DNA of 64,000 bases, taken from positions 1 to 64,000 of the forward strand of contig NZ_JAFKOH010000010.1 of the NCBI RefSeq assembly GCF_017303375.1, read 5' to 3'. The position numbers were made by a program, and so were the translations under genes. Each line of letters begins with the position of its first letter. Position 1 is the first letter of the stretch. Under the pieces are notes generated by a model. It did no database searches. It saw only the letters and a list, made by a program, of their open reading frames with translations, and had not been told where the DNA came from. Origin of the DNA: Bacillus sp. NTK074B. Its GTDB lineage: Bacteria; Bacillota; Bacilli; Bacillales; Bacillaceae_B. Shown piece after piece: positions 37,839-48,771 of the stretch.

Positions 37839-38126
37839 TTATAATCCCTCCTGATTTGATAGCTGGCTGGCTTGATTAGCCCCTTTAGCTTTGCGTCATC
37901 ACCTTTCGATGATTTTGCCATTATTCAAAACCTTCCTATCATTGTATCGACATATTCCAACAAAGTGTAATAGGTAATTTGACCTTATTTTTAGAAAGGA
38001 TTTAACAATTACTCTATCAAAGAGTGTATTTTTTTGGTATTATATCTAATAATTGATGTTTGAAGATTCGTCTAATATTGTATTAAAGTGATAGAAAATG
38101 TTTAATTTTGTAGGAGGTTGTCATTT

Positions 38127-38288
38127 TTGAAGAGAAATGAGAGCAATGACCAGCATATTCTGAACGTGATCCAAAAAGCGTTCGACAGAGGTCAACAGGG
38201 AAACATGGACACCAACACAATGATCCACTGGCTAAAACAAGAACTACAATCAGGATATACCATAAATACAAACCAAAAAGCGCTCTAG
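38127..38288 (+). CDS. 53-aa protein convergent to the XRE regulator
   Basis: TTG 38127 lies 8 nt after the strong site AGGAGGT (38112-38118) and opens 53 codons: KRNESNDQHILNVIQKAFDRG, then NMDTNTMIHWLKQELQSGY. It is hydrophilic and predicted to have two helices. I do not recognise it. It converges on an XRE repressor-like gene with terminator and REPIN between, the same layout as sinI/sinR in this window. An antagonist role is speculation. Upstream 37839-38126 is AT-rich with no other gene. Confidence 0.6.
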   Translation: MKRNESNDQHILNVIQKAFDRGQQGNMDTNTMIHWLKQELQSGYTINTNQKAL

Positions 38289-38320
38289 ACCCCGAAGCCG
38301 GGAATCTAGGCGCTTTTTTT
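38276..38320 (+). terminator. Terminator of the 53-aa gene
   Basis: AAAAAGCGCTCTAGACCCC and GGGAATCTAGGCGCTTTTTTT form an interrupted stem ending in a T-run; the stop codon is inside. Confidence 0.85.
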
Positions 38321-38408
38321 GAGGGACGGACCTCAATTTCAAAGATAAAAACGAACCAAAACTTTGATTTAACAAGGTTTTGGTTCGTGGAATTGAGGTC
38401 CGTCCCTC
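38321..38408. repeat. REPIN: inverted pair of REP elements, 88 bp
   Basis: GAGGGACGGACCTCAATT (38321-38338) and its exact reverse complement (38391-38408) form 18-bp arms. Inside, ACGAACCAAAAC and GTTTTGGTTCGT form a second 12-bp perfect stem. The right end supplies the first base of the XRE stop triplet. Confidence 0.93.
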
Positions 38409-38830
38409 TACCAGTCTTTCATCGTCTGGTAGAAGTAATTGACCTGGGAGATGAATTTCTCTTTGCGTTTTTCTGTGAAGTAGGAGAGGGATGACAGGGT
38501 TCGTTTGAGTTTTGGGTGCTCCTGGAGGGTTTTCATGATTTCTTTTGTCTCATCGTCTTCGAAGTGTTCACGCAGGATCATGGGGTCGTGACTTTGTCCA
38601 AGGCCGACGCTCTTCTCCCCATACATAATCCTATTCATTTCATGAGTAGGGATTTTATAGACTTCTTTAAAGGTAAGGAGCATTTTATAAGGAATGTCCC
38701 TTGTGCCGTTTTCATAGTTTGATAACGCACTCTGACTAATATTTAAACGAAGGGCGGCTTCTCTCTGGGTTAGTTCCAGTACGTCATTGCGGTAATGCTG
38801 TAACTCTATATGTAAATCCATTGTTTTCAC
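38408..38830 (-). CDS. XRE-family transcriptional regulator
   Basis: A 140-residue protein with an N-terminal Cro/CI helix-turn-helix (about 8-62: LTQREAALRLNISQSALSNYENGTRDIPYKMLLTFKEVYKI) and a C-terminal helical part (KRTLSSLSYFTEKRKEKFISQVNYFYQTMKDW). Targets are unknown. ATG 38830 or 38821 is possible. Its stop codon directly abuts a REPIN. It is divergent from a 52-codon ORF at 39018 across an AT-rich region that may hold its operator. Confidence 0.8.
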   Translation of the reverse strand: MKTMDLHIELQHYRNDVLELTQREAALRLNISQSALSNYENGTRDIPYKMLLTFKEVYKIPTHEMNRIMYGEKSVGLGQSHDPMILREHFEDDETKEIMKTLQEHPKLKRTLSSLSYFTEKRKEKFISQVNYFYQTMKDW

Positions 38831-39017
38831 CGACTATCCCTTTTTTCTTCAAGATAAAGGTTTTGTGGGCAGGTATTATGAAATTACACGTTTTGAAATA
38901 CTTATTTTGATTACGATTATAAATAAAATGGAAAAAGTATACAAATGTACAGTGATTCGTATTAAAATGTAAATATAATTGTAATTATGTCGATTTTGGG
39001 GAAAAGGTGGAGATGGA

Positions 39018-39176
39018 ATGGGGGAAAGAAAAAAGGGGAGCATCGGACTTTTTACCATAAGGGGACCAGAGAAACAGATCACGTGGGTACGTCTGAAGTC
39101 CAATTCAACCCTGGTATTCAGCACAAAGAAAAATGGAAAGCAGCTATTAATCTACTGCAAGACGAATAACTACTAG
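39018..39176 (+). CDS. Possible 52-aa small basic protein
   Basis: ATG 39018 follows AAAGGTGGAG by 5 nt and opens 52 codons: MGERKKGSIGLFTIRGPEKQ, then ITWVRLKSNSTLVFSTKKNG and KQLLIYCKTNNY. It is basic with alternating hydrophobic residues, as in a small beta protein. An overlapping 60-codon frame from ATG 38987 lacks a ribosome site and has a less protein-like composition. It lies between the divergent XRE gene and the REPIN in front of the transposase. Confidence 0.45.
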   Translation: MGERKKGSIGLFTIRGPEKQITWVRLKSNSTLVFSTKKNGKQLLIYCKTNNY

Positions 39177-39183
39177 AAAATGT

Positions 39184-39248
39184 GAGGGACGGACCTCTAC
39201 CCGGTCCATTTATTCTACTTGATGAATGAATTTAAAGGTCCGTCCCTC
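39184..39248. repeat. REPIN directly upstream of the RAYT transposase, 65 bp
   Basis: GAGGGACGGACCTC (39184-39197) and AAGGTCCGTCCCTC (39235-39248, one mismatch) are inverted. The pair ends 78 bp before the transposase start, the classical place for REPs flanking a RAYT gene. Confidence 0.92.
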
Positions 39249-39326
39249 AACAAAAAAAGAGGATTTTCGGAAGTTATGTCGAATAGGTTAGTGTACGATT
39301 ATAATAGTAGGAGAAGGAGTGATGTT

Positions 39327-39899
39327 ATGGTTCGAACGCCTCGGAATTGGAGTCCGGGAACGACTTACCATGTGACCGCAAGAGGGAACAGGAAGCAGGA
39401 TCTGTTCCATGATGATGGAGACCGTAAGAAGTATTTGACGTACCTGCAAGAGACGAAGGACAAATATCCATTTACCATCCACGCATACTGTTTGATGCCC
39501 AACCACATTCATCTGCTGATTGAAACCCACGATGTCCCGCTCGAGAAAATCATCCGCACCCACCACACCCGCTACGCCGTGTATTTCAACAAAAAATATG
39601 ACTATGTCGGCCACGTATTCCAAGGACGATACGGGTCCACCAACATCGATACGCCATCGTATTTCATCAAAGCAAGCCGATATATTCATCAAAATCCCGT
39701 AGAAGGCAAGCTCACCATCCGCCCCGAGGCTTACCCGTGGAGCAGTTATCCTTTTTACGTTCACTCCATTGATCACCCACTTCTCTCAAAGGAACGCACC
39801 CTCAATTACTTTCCGGCTCCTCAGGTCAACCGTTATAAGGAGTACGTAGAAAAAGAAGTCCAAGATGAACCAATCGATAAAAAGACAATGGAAAAGTGA
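39327..39899 (+). CDS. REP-associated tyrosine transposase (RAYT, Y1_Tnp/TnpA-REP)
   Basis: A 190-residue HUH-type transposase of the IS200-related RAYT group. Visible features: RNWSPGTTYHVTARGNRKQ at the N-terminus, the HUH motif in MPNHIHLLIE, GHVFQGRYGS, and the catalytic-tyrosine region ASRYIHQNPVEGKL. RAYTs are domesticated single-copy enzymes that bind and cleave REP hairpins and are thought to spread REPINs. ATG 39327, six bases after AAGGAGT, is chosen; the open frame extends upstream through the REPIN to 39219. No insertion-sequence ends are present. Confidence 0.9.
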   Translation: MVRTPRNWSPGTTYHVTARGNRKQDLFHDDGDRKKYLTYLQETKDKYPFTIHAYCLMPNHIHLLIETHDVPLEKIIRTHHTRYAVYFNKKYDYVGHVFQGRYGSTNIDTPSYFIKASRYIHQNPVEGKLTIRPEAYPWSSYPFYVHSIDHPLLSKERTLNYFPAPQVNRYKEYVEKEVQDEPIDKKTMEK

Positions 39900-39999
39900 A
39901 AAAAATAAATGTTTTTGGAAAATTTTAGAGGGTTATCTATAAATATGTCGAAATTCATAATGTGTAGGACAAAATAACTATTTCCAAGAGGAGGAAGAA

Positions 40000-40482
40000 A
40001 TGAAAAAGGAATATATTCTGGTATTCGAGGATTTTCATGTGTCCAAAAGAAGCGTCAAAAAATCGAAGAAGCATCTGGTCGTCTTTCAAGGGCAGCACTA
40101 TTACAATAAGTTGGTTGTTGTAAATCAGCCTCCGGGGTTTTCACATGCACTCGAGAGCATCATGTATTCGGACAAAATCCTCGAAACAGTCGGGTTCACC
40201 ACGTTGTTTGCCGTCCCCATCGACCGACAGCATTCCATCCCCTTTAAGTTTATCCGCATCGGGGACAATACACCAACGGACTGCAAGGTTGTGCTCGAAA
40301 GGCGACAAGGAGTCGACCAATTGAATATCCTGCCTTTATATCCTGTGGATGGACCACTTTCAACCGAAGACATACAGGACATCCTCTCTTACCTATGCCT
40401 TAAGTCCGATGACAGCACCGTCACCTACCTCATGAACAACCCCAAAATATTCAAAGGAAAAGGAAAAAAACAAGAAGAATAA
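40000..40482 (+). CDS. Hypothetical protein
   Basis: A 160-residue soluble protein (KKEYILVFEDFHVSKRSVKKSKKH...) with a basic N-terminus and a Lys-rich C-terminal end (KGKGKKQEE). No family is recognised. AGAGGAGGAAG precedes ATG 40000, so expression is likely. It lies 100 bp downstream of the transposase on the same strand and ends before a hairpin and REP element. Confidence 0.6.
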   Translation: MKKEYILVFEDFHVSKRSVKKSKKHLVVFQGQHYYNKLVVVNQPPGFSHALESIMYSDKILETVGFTTLFAVPIDRQHSIPFKFIRIGDNTPTDCKVVLERRQGVDQLNILPLYPVDGPLSTEDIQDILSYLCLKSDDSTVTYLMNNPKIFKGKGKKQEE

Positions 40483-40492
40483 AGGAGGAATC

Positions 40493-40527
40493 AGGCGAAC
40501 CTAATCTGAATAGGTACGTCTTTTTTT
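40493..40527 (+). terminator. Weak terminator after the 40000-40482 gene
   Basis: GGCGAACCTA and TAGGTACGTC arms with mismatches, followed by a T7 run that touches a REP copy. Confidence 0.5.
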
Positions 40528-40541
40528 GAGGGACGGACCTC
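40528..40541 (+). repeat. REP element GAGGGACGGACCTC
   Basis: Exact single copy adjoining a T-run, as at 10411 and 38321. Confidence 0.9.
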
Positions 40542-40628
40542 CACAACCCGTTCTTCAGTTCAGCCACAAAACCCTTTACTACGCTACCAAACTACCTCTC
40601 TAAGTTTCTAAAATCACCACTTTTTTCG

Positions 40629-40657
40629 TTGACCTCTTAAGGATCAGACCATACAAT
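40629..40657 (+). promoter_or_regulatory. Sigma-A promoter of the hut operon
   Basis: TTGACC (40629-40634), a 17-bp spacer and TACAAT (40652-40657), about 50 bp upstream of hutP. No convincing cre site was seen. Confidence 0.75.
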
Positions 40658-40708
40658 GAAAGTAGTTATTAGTATTTTTAGAATTTTCACGTAAGGTGCG
40701 AATGCCAC

Positions 40709-41155
40709 TTGGATAAGACAGAACATACTCGTATCGGAAAGAATGCCATGCTTCTTCTCCTTTTAGACAGGGAGGAAGAAGAGTGGAATCGTCATTTCAA
40801 CGAACTGAACTGGAGTTATTGCACCGGAAAGATCGGATCCATGGACAGTCAGAAGATCGTGGCGGCGATTGAAACGGCAGCGAAGCGGAGCGACCTCGTA
40901 CGGGAAGATCTGTACCGGGAGATGCATGCTTTATACCACGCGATCATGGAAGCCTTGACCGGGGTCACCCGAGGGCATACGCAACTGGGAGAGATCCTGC
41001 GTACCGTGGGATTGCGTTTCTCTGTTGTAAGGGGCACCCCGTATGAAAGTGAAGAGGAAGGCGAATGGATTGCAGTCGCCTTATACGGGACGATCGGTGC
41101 ACCCATCAAGGGATTGGAGCACGAAACGATCGGACTTGGAATCAATCATATTTAA
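40709..41155 (+). CDS. hutP: HutP, histidine-dependent antiterminator
   Basis: HutP (148 residues) binds NAG triplets in the hut leader when L-histidine and Mg are present and prevents termination before hutH. The conserved blocks [57 protein letters not shown] and [25 protein letters not shown] match B. subtilis HutP. Start is TTG 40709 with AAGGTG upstream (10-nt spacer). It is first in the operon and followed by its own target attenuator. Confidence 0.95.
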   Translation: MDKTEHTRIGKNAMLLLLLDREEEEWNRHFNELNWSYCTGKIGSMDSQKIVAAIETAAKRSDLVREDLYREMHALYHAIMEALTGVTRGHTQLGEILRTVGLRFSVVRGTPYESEEEGEWIAVALYGTIGAPIKGLEHETIGLGINHI

Positions 41156-41160
41156 ATAAT

Positions 41161-41236
41161 GAGAGCCTAGAGATATTAGTTGAAAGGAGGCTCGACCAAA
41201 GGCAGAAGTCTGTCTTTGGTCGAGCCTCCTTTTTGT
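41161..41236 (+). promoter_or_regulatory. HutP-responsive attenuator: NAG triplets plus terminator hairpin
   Basis: GAGAGCCTAGAGATATTAG (41161-41179) has NAG triplets spaced by four bases (GAG-4-TAG and GAG-4-TAG). It is followed at once by a strong terminator: AAGGAGGCTCGACCAAAG pairs with CTTTGGTCGAGCCTCCTT and a T-run ends at 41235. This is the arrangement expected for HutP antitermination between hutP and hutH. The triplet register differs from B. subtilis as I recall it, so exact contacts are inferred. Confidence 0.8.
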
Positions 41237-41258
41237 GTGGGAAAGGAACGTCAGCCTA

Positions 41259-41272
41259 GAGGTCCGTCCCGC
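41259..41272 (-). repeat. REP element, one mismatch
   Basis: GAGGTCCGTCCCGC, between the hut attenuator and hutH. Confidence 0.8.
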
Positions 41273-41353
41273 AGCAGGTTAAAGCGATAAAGAGAAAAAA
41301 CGAGCAATGACAGTAAATAACAAAGGGAATGAACCGAAAACAGCTTGTTTTCT

Positions 41354-41367
41354 GAGGTCCGTCCCTA
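41354..41367 (-). repeat. REP element, one mismatch
   Basis: GAGGTCCGTCCCTA, 20 bp before hutH and just upstream of its ribosome site; same orientation as the copy at 41259. Confidence 0.8.
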
Positions 41368-41386
41368 ACATAGAAGGAGTGAGTCA

Positions 41387-42914
41387 ATGATGGTGGAGTT
41401 GACGGGTTGCGGTTTGAGTTTGGATGAGGCGAAGCGGGTGATTTATGGGAAGGAGCATGTGGAGCTTTCGCCGCTGAGTATGGATCGGGTGCGGAAGAGT
41501 CGTGAGGCGGTTGAGAGGATTGTGAAGGAGAAGCGTGTGGTGTATGGGATCAACACGGGCTTTGGGAAGTTCAGTGATGTGCTGATTGATGCGGAGGATG
41601 TGGAGGAGCTTCAGCTGAACCTGATTCATTCTCATGCGTGCGGAGTGGGTGATCCGTTTCCGGAGAATGTTTCGCGTGCGATGCTTCTATTAAGATGTAA
41701 CGCTCTCTTAAAAGGGTATTCCGGGGTTAGACCGGTCATCGTAGAACGGCTGGCTGAATTCCTGAACAAAGGAATCCATCCAGTGGTCCCCCAGCAAGGG
41801 TCATTAGGAGCAAGCGGAGACCTGGCACCGCTTTCCCACTTAGCGCTGGCACTGATGGGTGAAGGGGAAGTCCATTATCAAGGTAAGGTACAACAAACCC
41901 TTACTGTCCTGTCAAAAGAAAACATCTTCCCAATCCAGCTTCAGGCGAAAGAAGGATTGGCACTCATCAACGGAACCCAGGCCATGACGGCAATGGGGGT
42001 CATCGGTTACCTGGAAGCGGAGGAACTTGCCTTCCAAAGTGAGATGATCGCCAGTCTGACCTTGGAAGGATTAAGAGGAATCATGGATGCCTTCGACGAA
42101 GATATTCATTTAGTAAGGGGATACCCTCAACAGGTGGCAACGGCCCAGAGAATCAGAGACTACCTGCAGGACAGCAAGCTCACGACGAAACAAGGAGAGC
42201 TCCGAGTTCAGGACGCCTACTCCTTAAGATGCATCCCTCAGGTTCACGGAGCATCCTGGCAGGCCCTTGACTATGTAAAAGAAAAACTCGAGATCGAAAT
42301 GAACGCAGCGACGGATAACCCGCTGATCTTCGACGATGGAGAAAAGATCATCTCAGGAGGGAACTTCCACGGCCAGCCGATTGCATTCGCCATGGACTTT
42401 ATGAAGATCGCCATCGCAGAGCTCGCCAACATCTCAGAACGACGGATTGAACGCTTAGTAAACCCCCAGCTCAATGACCTGCCGCCATTCTTAAGCCCCC
42501 AGCCGGGACTGCAGTCAGGCGCCATGATCATGCAATACTGTGCGGCATCACTTGTATCCGAAAACAAAACCCTTGCCCATCCGGCGAGCGTCGACTCGAT
42601 CCCGTCATCGGCCAACCAGGAAGACCACGTCAGCATGGGAACAATCGGCTCACGTCACGCCTACCAGATCCTGCAGAACACAAGAAGAGTCCTCGCCGTC
42701 GAACTCATCTGCAACCTCCAGGCAGCGGAACATCGAGGGACGGACCTCCTGGCAAGCAAGACCAAGCAATTTTACGAAGCGGCGAGAAAGATCATCCCTT
42801 CTATCACAAAGGACCGGATCTTCTCGAAAGACATAGAAAAAGCCAACCAGTGGCTGCAACAAACAACCCTAAGCACACTGATCAAATCAACCAAAACAAA
42901 GGAGGAAACGACAA

Positions 42915-42922
<8 letters not shown>
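41387..42922 (+). CDS. hutH: Histidine ammonia-lyase
   Basis: Deaminates L-histidine to urocanate, the first step of histidine use. The 511-residue protein carries the MIO-forming Ala-Ser-Gly in [19 protein letters not shown], and the family blocks [12 protein letters not shown] and [21 protein letters not shown] precedes ATG 41387. An exact REP copy at 42735 encodes RGTDL in a variable C-terminal region. The gene overlaps hutU by 8 bp. Confidence 0.96.
42735..42748 (+). repeat. REP element inside hutH
   Basis: Exact copy, in frame as Arg-Gly-Thr-Asp-Leu ([12 protein letters not shown]). Confidence 0.92.
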
Positions 42923-46831
<3,909 letters not shown>

Positions 46832-46886
46832 TTTTCCAAAGGGGCCAAATAGAATCACCAGATGGAAAGGAAACCACTTGGACTAA

Positions 46887-46900
46887 AAGGTCCTTCCCTC
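46887..46900 (-). repeat. Degenerate REP element after hutG
   Basis: AAGGTCCTTCCCTC, 12 of 14 matches, just before the hut terminator. Confidence 0.6.
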
Positions 46901-46905
46901 CAACC

Positions 46906-46935
46906 AAAAAGTCCACCTTTGCAGGTGGACTTTTG
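46906..46935 (+). terminator. Terminator of the hut operon
   Basis: AAAAAGTCCACC and GGTGGACTTTT arms with a short loop; also usable by the convergent gene at 46952. Confidence 0.88.
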
Positions 46936-46951
46936 TTCTATTATGCTATGT

Positions 46952-47275
46952 TTATATACTTTTTTGTCTATTCATTTTATATCCTGCGTGGACTTCATTC
47001 ATTCCAATGACTTTGAGGAAGTGACGGAGTTTTTTCATGCTTACCTCTCCTAACTCACCTAAAACATCAAACTGGTCGATTACCGCACACTTTTCTATAG
47101 AAGCTGCCGTGGCGCCATGGGATTTGCGGTACACTATCTGGTTATCCATGGCATAGGTTGATACCATGGCTTCCCCGACTTTACAATCACCTTTTGAGAA
47201 TTCGAAATGGAACTGGATCGACATATCCATATCCGAGTATAGAGGATTTACTTTCATGCTTATGCTTTTCATCAT
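46952..47275 (-). CDS. Hypothetical protein, possible target of the adjacent quorum regulator
   Basis: A 107-residue soluble protein (SISMKVNPLYSDMDMSIQFH..., then VLGELGEVSMKKLRHFLKVIG) with no recognised family, signal peptide or membrane helix. AAAGGGGGC precedes ATG 47275; a second ATG follows at once. A 20-bp site identical to one in the leader of the PlcR-like regulator lies about 130 bp upstream (47404-47423), so it may belong to the same regulon. That link is inference. Confidence 0.6.
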   Translation of the reverse strand: MMKSISMKVNPLYSDMDMSIQFHFEFSKGDCKVGEAMVSTYAMDNQIVYRKSHGATAASIEKCAVIDQFDVLGELGEVSMKKLRHFLKVIGMNEVHAGYKMNRQKSI

Positions 47276-47403
47276 GAAGCCCCCTTTCTTTTATTGTACT
47301 TTTATCCTATCACAATCAAAAAAAAAGGGAATTTTGCCTCAGGAAGCATTATTCTAAATACCCCTTTGTTTATGGGTGAAAAGAAACGATTTTCACCTGT
47401 TCT

Positions 47404-47423
47404 TATAACTCTAAGCATATTTA
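47404..47423. promoter_or_regulatory. Copy 1 of a 20-bp putative operator
   Basis: TATAACTCTAAGCATATTTA is identical to 47770-47789. The TAAGCATATTTA part is an imperfect palindrome. This copy is upstream of the minus-strand gene at 46952-47275, just beyond the peptide-gene terminator. Confidence 0.65.
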
Positions 47424-47429
47424 TGATTT

Positions 47430-47461
47430 AAAAAAAAAGCGCTGCTTAGTAAGCAAACGCC
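47430..47461 (-). terminator. Terminator of the signalling-peptide gene
   Basis: On the minus strand GCGTTTGCTT and AAGCAGCGC arms around ACT are followed by a T8-9 run, 11 bp after the peptide stop. Confidence 0.85.
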
Positions 47462-47472
47462 TATATCACTAC

Positions 47473-47604
47473 TTAATAGATATTTCCAGGTAAATCTACA
47501 GATAAAGGGGCGATGCTGGCTGCTTGAGCTGCACTAGCGGATGTTCCCGCGACCCCCAAGACAAGAATTGTTGCTGTTAGAATAGTAAGAAAGCGTTTTT
47601 TCAT
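47473..47604 (-). CDS. PapR-like secreted signalling-peptide precursor
   Basis: A 43-residue pre-peptide: basic MKKR, a hydrophobic Sec-type core (FLTILTATILVLGVAGTSASA), a short linker and the C-terminus APLSVDLPGNIY. RRNPP precursors have this design, and VDLPGNIY resembles the (S/A)DLPFEF end of PapR. A strong AGGAGGT site sits 7 nt before ATG 47604 and a terminator follows. It is divergent from a PlcR-type regulator. The mature form, likely the last 5-8 residues, is an inference. Confidence 0.75.
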   Translation of the reverse strand: MKKRFLTILTATILVLGVAGTSASAAQAASIAPLSVDLPGNIY

Positions 47605-47673
47605 GGGTCTAACCTCCTTATTGATAGTACAAAATTTTTCGAAAAACATCATATATTAGTGTTATAATTATTA

Positions 47674-47705
47674 AAACACATTTCCTTTATTTGAGAAATG
47701 TGTTT
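47674..47705. promoter_or_regulatory. Perfect inverted repeat in the peptide/regulator intergenic region
   Basis: AAACACATTTC (47674-47684) and GAAATGTGTTT (47695-47705) are exact complements separated by 10 bp. There is no gene end to terminate here, so an operator is more likely than a terminator. Confidence 0.55.
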
Positions 47706-47769
47706 GATGAGTCTTTTTTCCTCATTTATCTAAGTAATAACGATATTTTCTTTGATTTTTATATAAAAA

Positions 47770-47789
47770 TATAACTCTAAGCATATTTA
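47770..47789. promoter_or_regulatory. Copy 2 of the 20-bp putative operator
   Basis: TATAACTCTAAGCATATTTA immediately precedes the GGGAGG ribosome site of the regulator, a position suited to autorepression. Confidence 0.65.
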
Positions 47790-47801
47790 GGGAGGATTTA
47801 T

Positions 47802-48686
47802 ATGGATTTTGCTGCTGTGGGTAAGAAAATTAAAGAACTCAGAAAAAACAGTGGATTATCTCAGGAGGAATTGTCCGAAGGTATTTGTACGCAAGCCCAG
47901 ATTAGTAAAATAGAAAAAGGGATTGTTTACCCTTACGCATCTACATTATATCAGATTTCCCAAAAATTAGGGGTGGATGTGAATTATTTCTTTGATATTG
48001 GAACAACTCCTCGTTTGGACTATGTCCAGGAGGTCTCCCGACAACTTCAAATCATGAGGAGAAGTCTTCGCTTTCATGAGATGATGGAAATTGTTCGAGC
48101 AGAAGAAATAAACCCTTTGTTCTTTCAAAATAAAAAAAATCTGCAGCTTCTTCTGTGGCATAAAGGAATATACTTATATGAAGTAAAAAAAGATTTAAAA
48201 GCTTCCATTGAAACATTACATGAAGCAGTAAATATTACTCATATCAAAGGTAAAATTATGCTGGAAAGGGAAATTGAAATACTTCTCACCATGGGTGCAA
48301 TCTATTACAGGGAAGACATAGATAAAGCCTTGAAAACGTTTGAAGATATCAAGGGGCATATACAACTACTTCCCGATTTAAACGATTACACAATTAAAAC
48401 TCGATTATTCATGAATATGGCAAGAACATTAACTAGATTAAATAGGATTAATGACTCGAATCAATATTGCGAAGACGCCATCAAGTGGTGTTTACACAAA
48501 GATAGTCTATATTTACTTGGTGAAATCCATTATCAGAAGGGATATAATTTCGAGCTTCTTAATCAGCCAGAAAGAGCGAAGATGTATATGGAAAAAGCGC
48601 TCATTGTGTTTGAACTGCAACAAGACGACAAGTATATTGTATTTATTAAAAATAAGCTTGTAGAATTATCAGCATTAAGTCGCTAA
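47802..48686 (+). CDS. PlcR-type RRNPP quorum-sensing transcriptional regulator
   Basis: A 294-residue protein with an N-terminal XRE helix-turn-helix (about 5-62: IKELRKNSGLSQEELSEGICTQAQISKIEKGIVYPYASTLYQISQKLGV) and a C-terminal array of about five TPR-like helix pairs (70-290), the length and layout of PlcR. In the family the TPR groove binds a re-imported peptide and changes DNA binding. A cognate peptide gene is divergent 197 bp away. GGGAGGATTTAT precedes ATG 47802. The DNA target is probably the repeated 20-mer or the inverted repeat upstream. Regulon is unknown; the adjacent secreted protease is a natural candidate. Confidence 0.85.
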   Translation: MDFAAVGKKIKELRKNSGLSQEELSEGICTQAQISKIEKGIVYPYASTLYQISQKLGVDVNYFFDIGTTPRLDYVQEVSRQLQIMRRSLRFHEMMEIVRAEEINPLFFQNKKNLQLLLWHKGIYLYEVKKDLKASIETLHEAVNITHIKGKIMLEREIEILLTMGAIYYREDIDKALKTFEDIKGHIQLLPDLNDYTIKTRLFMNMARTLTRLNRINDSNQYCEDAIKWCLHKDSLYLLGEIHYQKGYNFELLNQPERAKMYMEKALIVFELQQDDKYIVFIKNKLVELSALSR

Positions 48687-48726
48687 CATTTATACCTCAT
48701 TATTACTCACCATATTGCTTCTAAAT

Positions 48727-48765
48727 AAAATGGAACCCCGGAGTTTTTCTCCGGGGTTCCATTTG
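48727..48765. terminator. Bidirectional terminator between regulator and protease
   Basis: A perfect 16-bp stem AAATGGAACCCCGGAG / CTCCGGGGTTCCATTT with a T-rich 5-nt loop, flanked by A- and T-rich DNA. Confidence 0.93.
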
Positions 48766-48771
48766 GTTAAT

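Noticed and set aside
38987-39169. 60-codon ORF overlapping the 52-codon candidate
   Set aside because: No ribosome site at 38987; the 39018 frame has one.
39288-39776. 162-codon minus-strand ORF
   Set aside because: Antisense shadow of the RAYT transposase.
39327-39899. Complete IS200/IS605 insertion sequence
   Set aside because: No tnpB or typical subterminal ends; the protein signature and flanking REPs fit a RAYT instead.
40656-40669. Catabolite-responsive (cre) site TGAAAGTAGTTATT near the hut promoter
   Set aside because: Four mismatches from the consensus, including the central CG.
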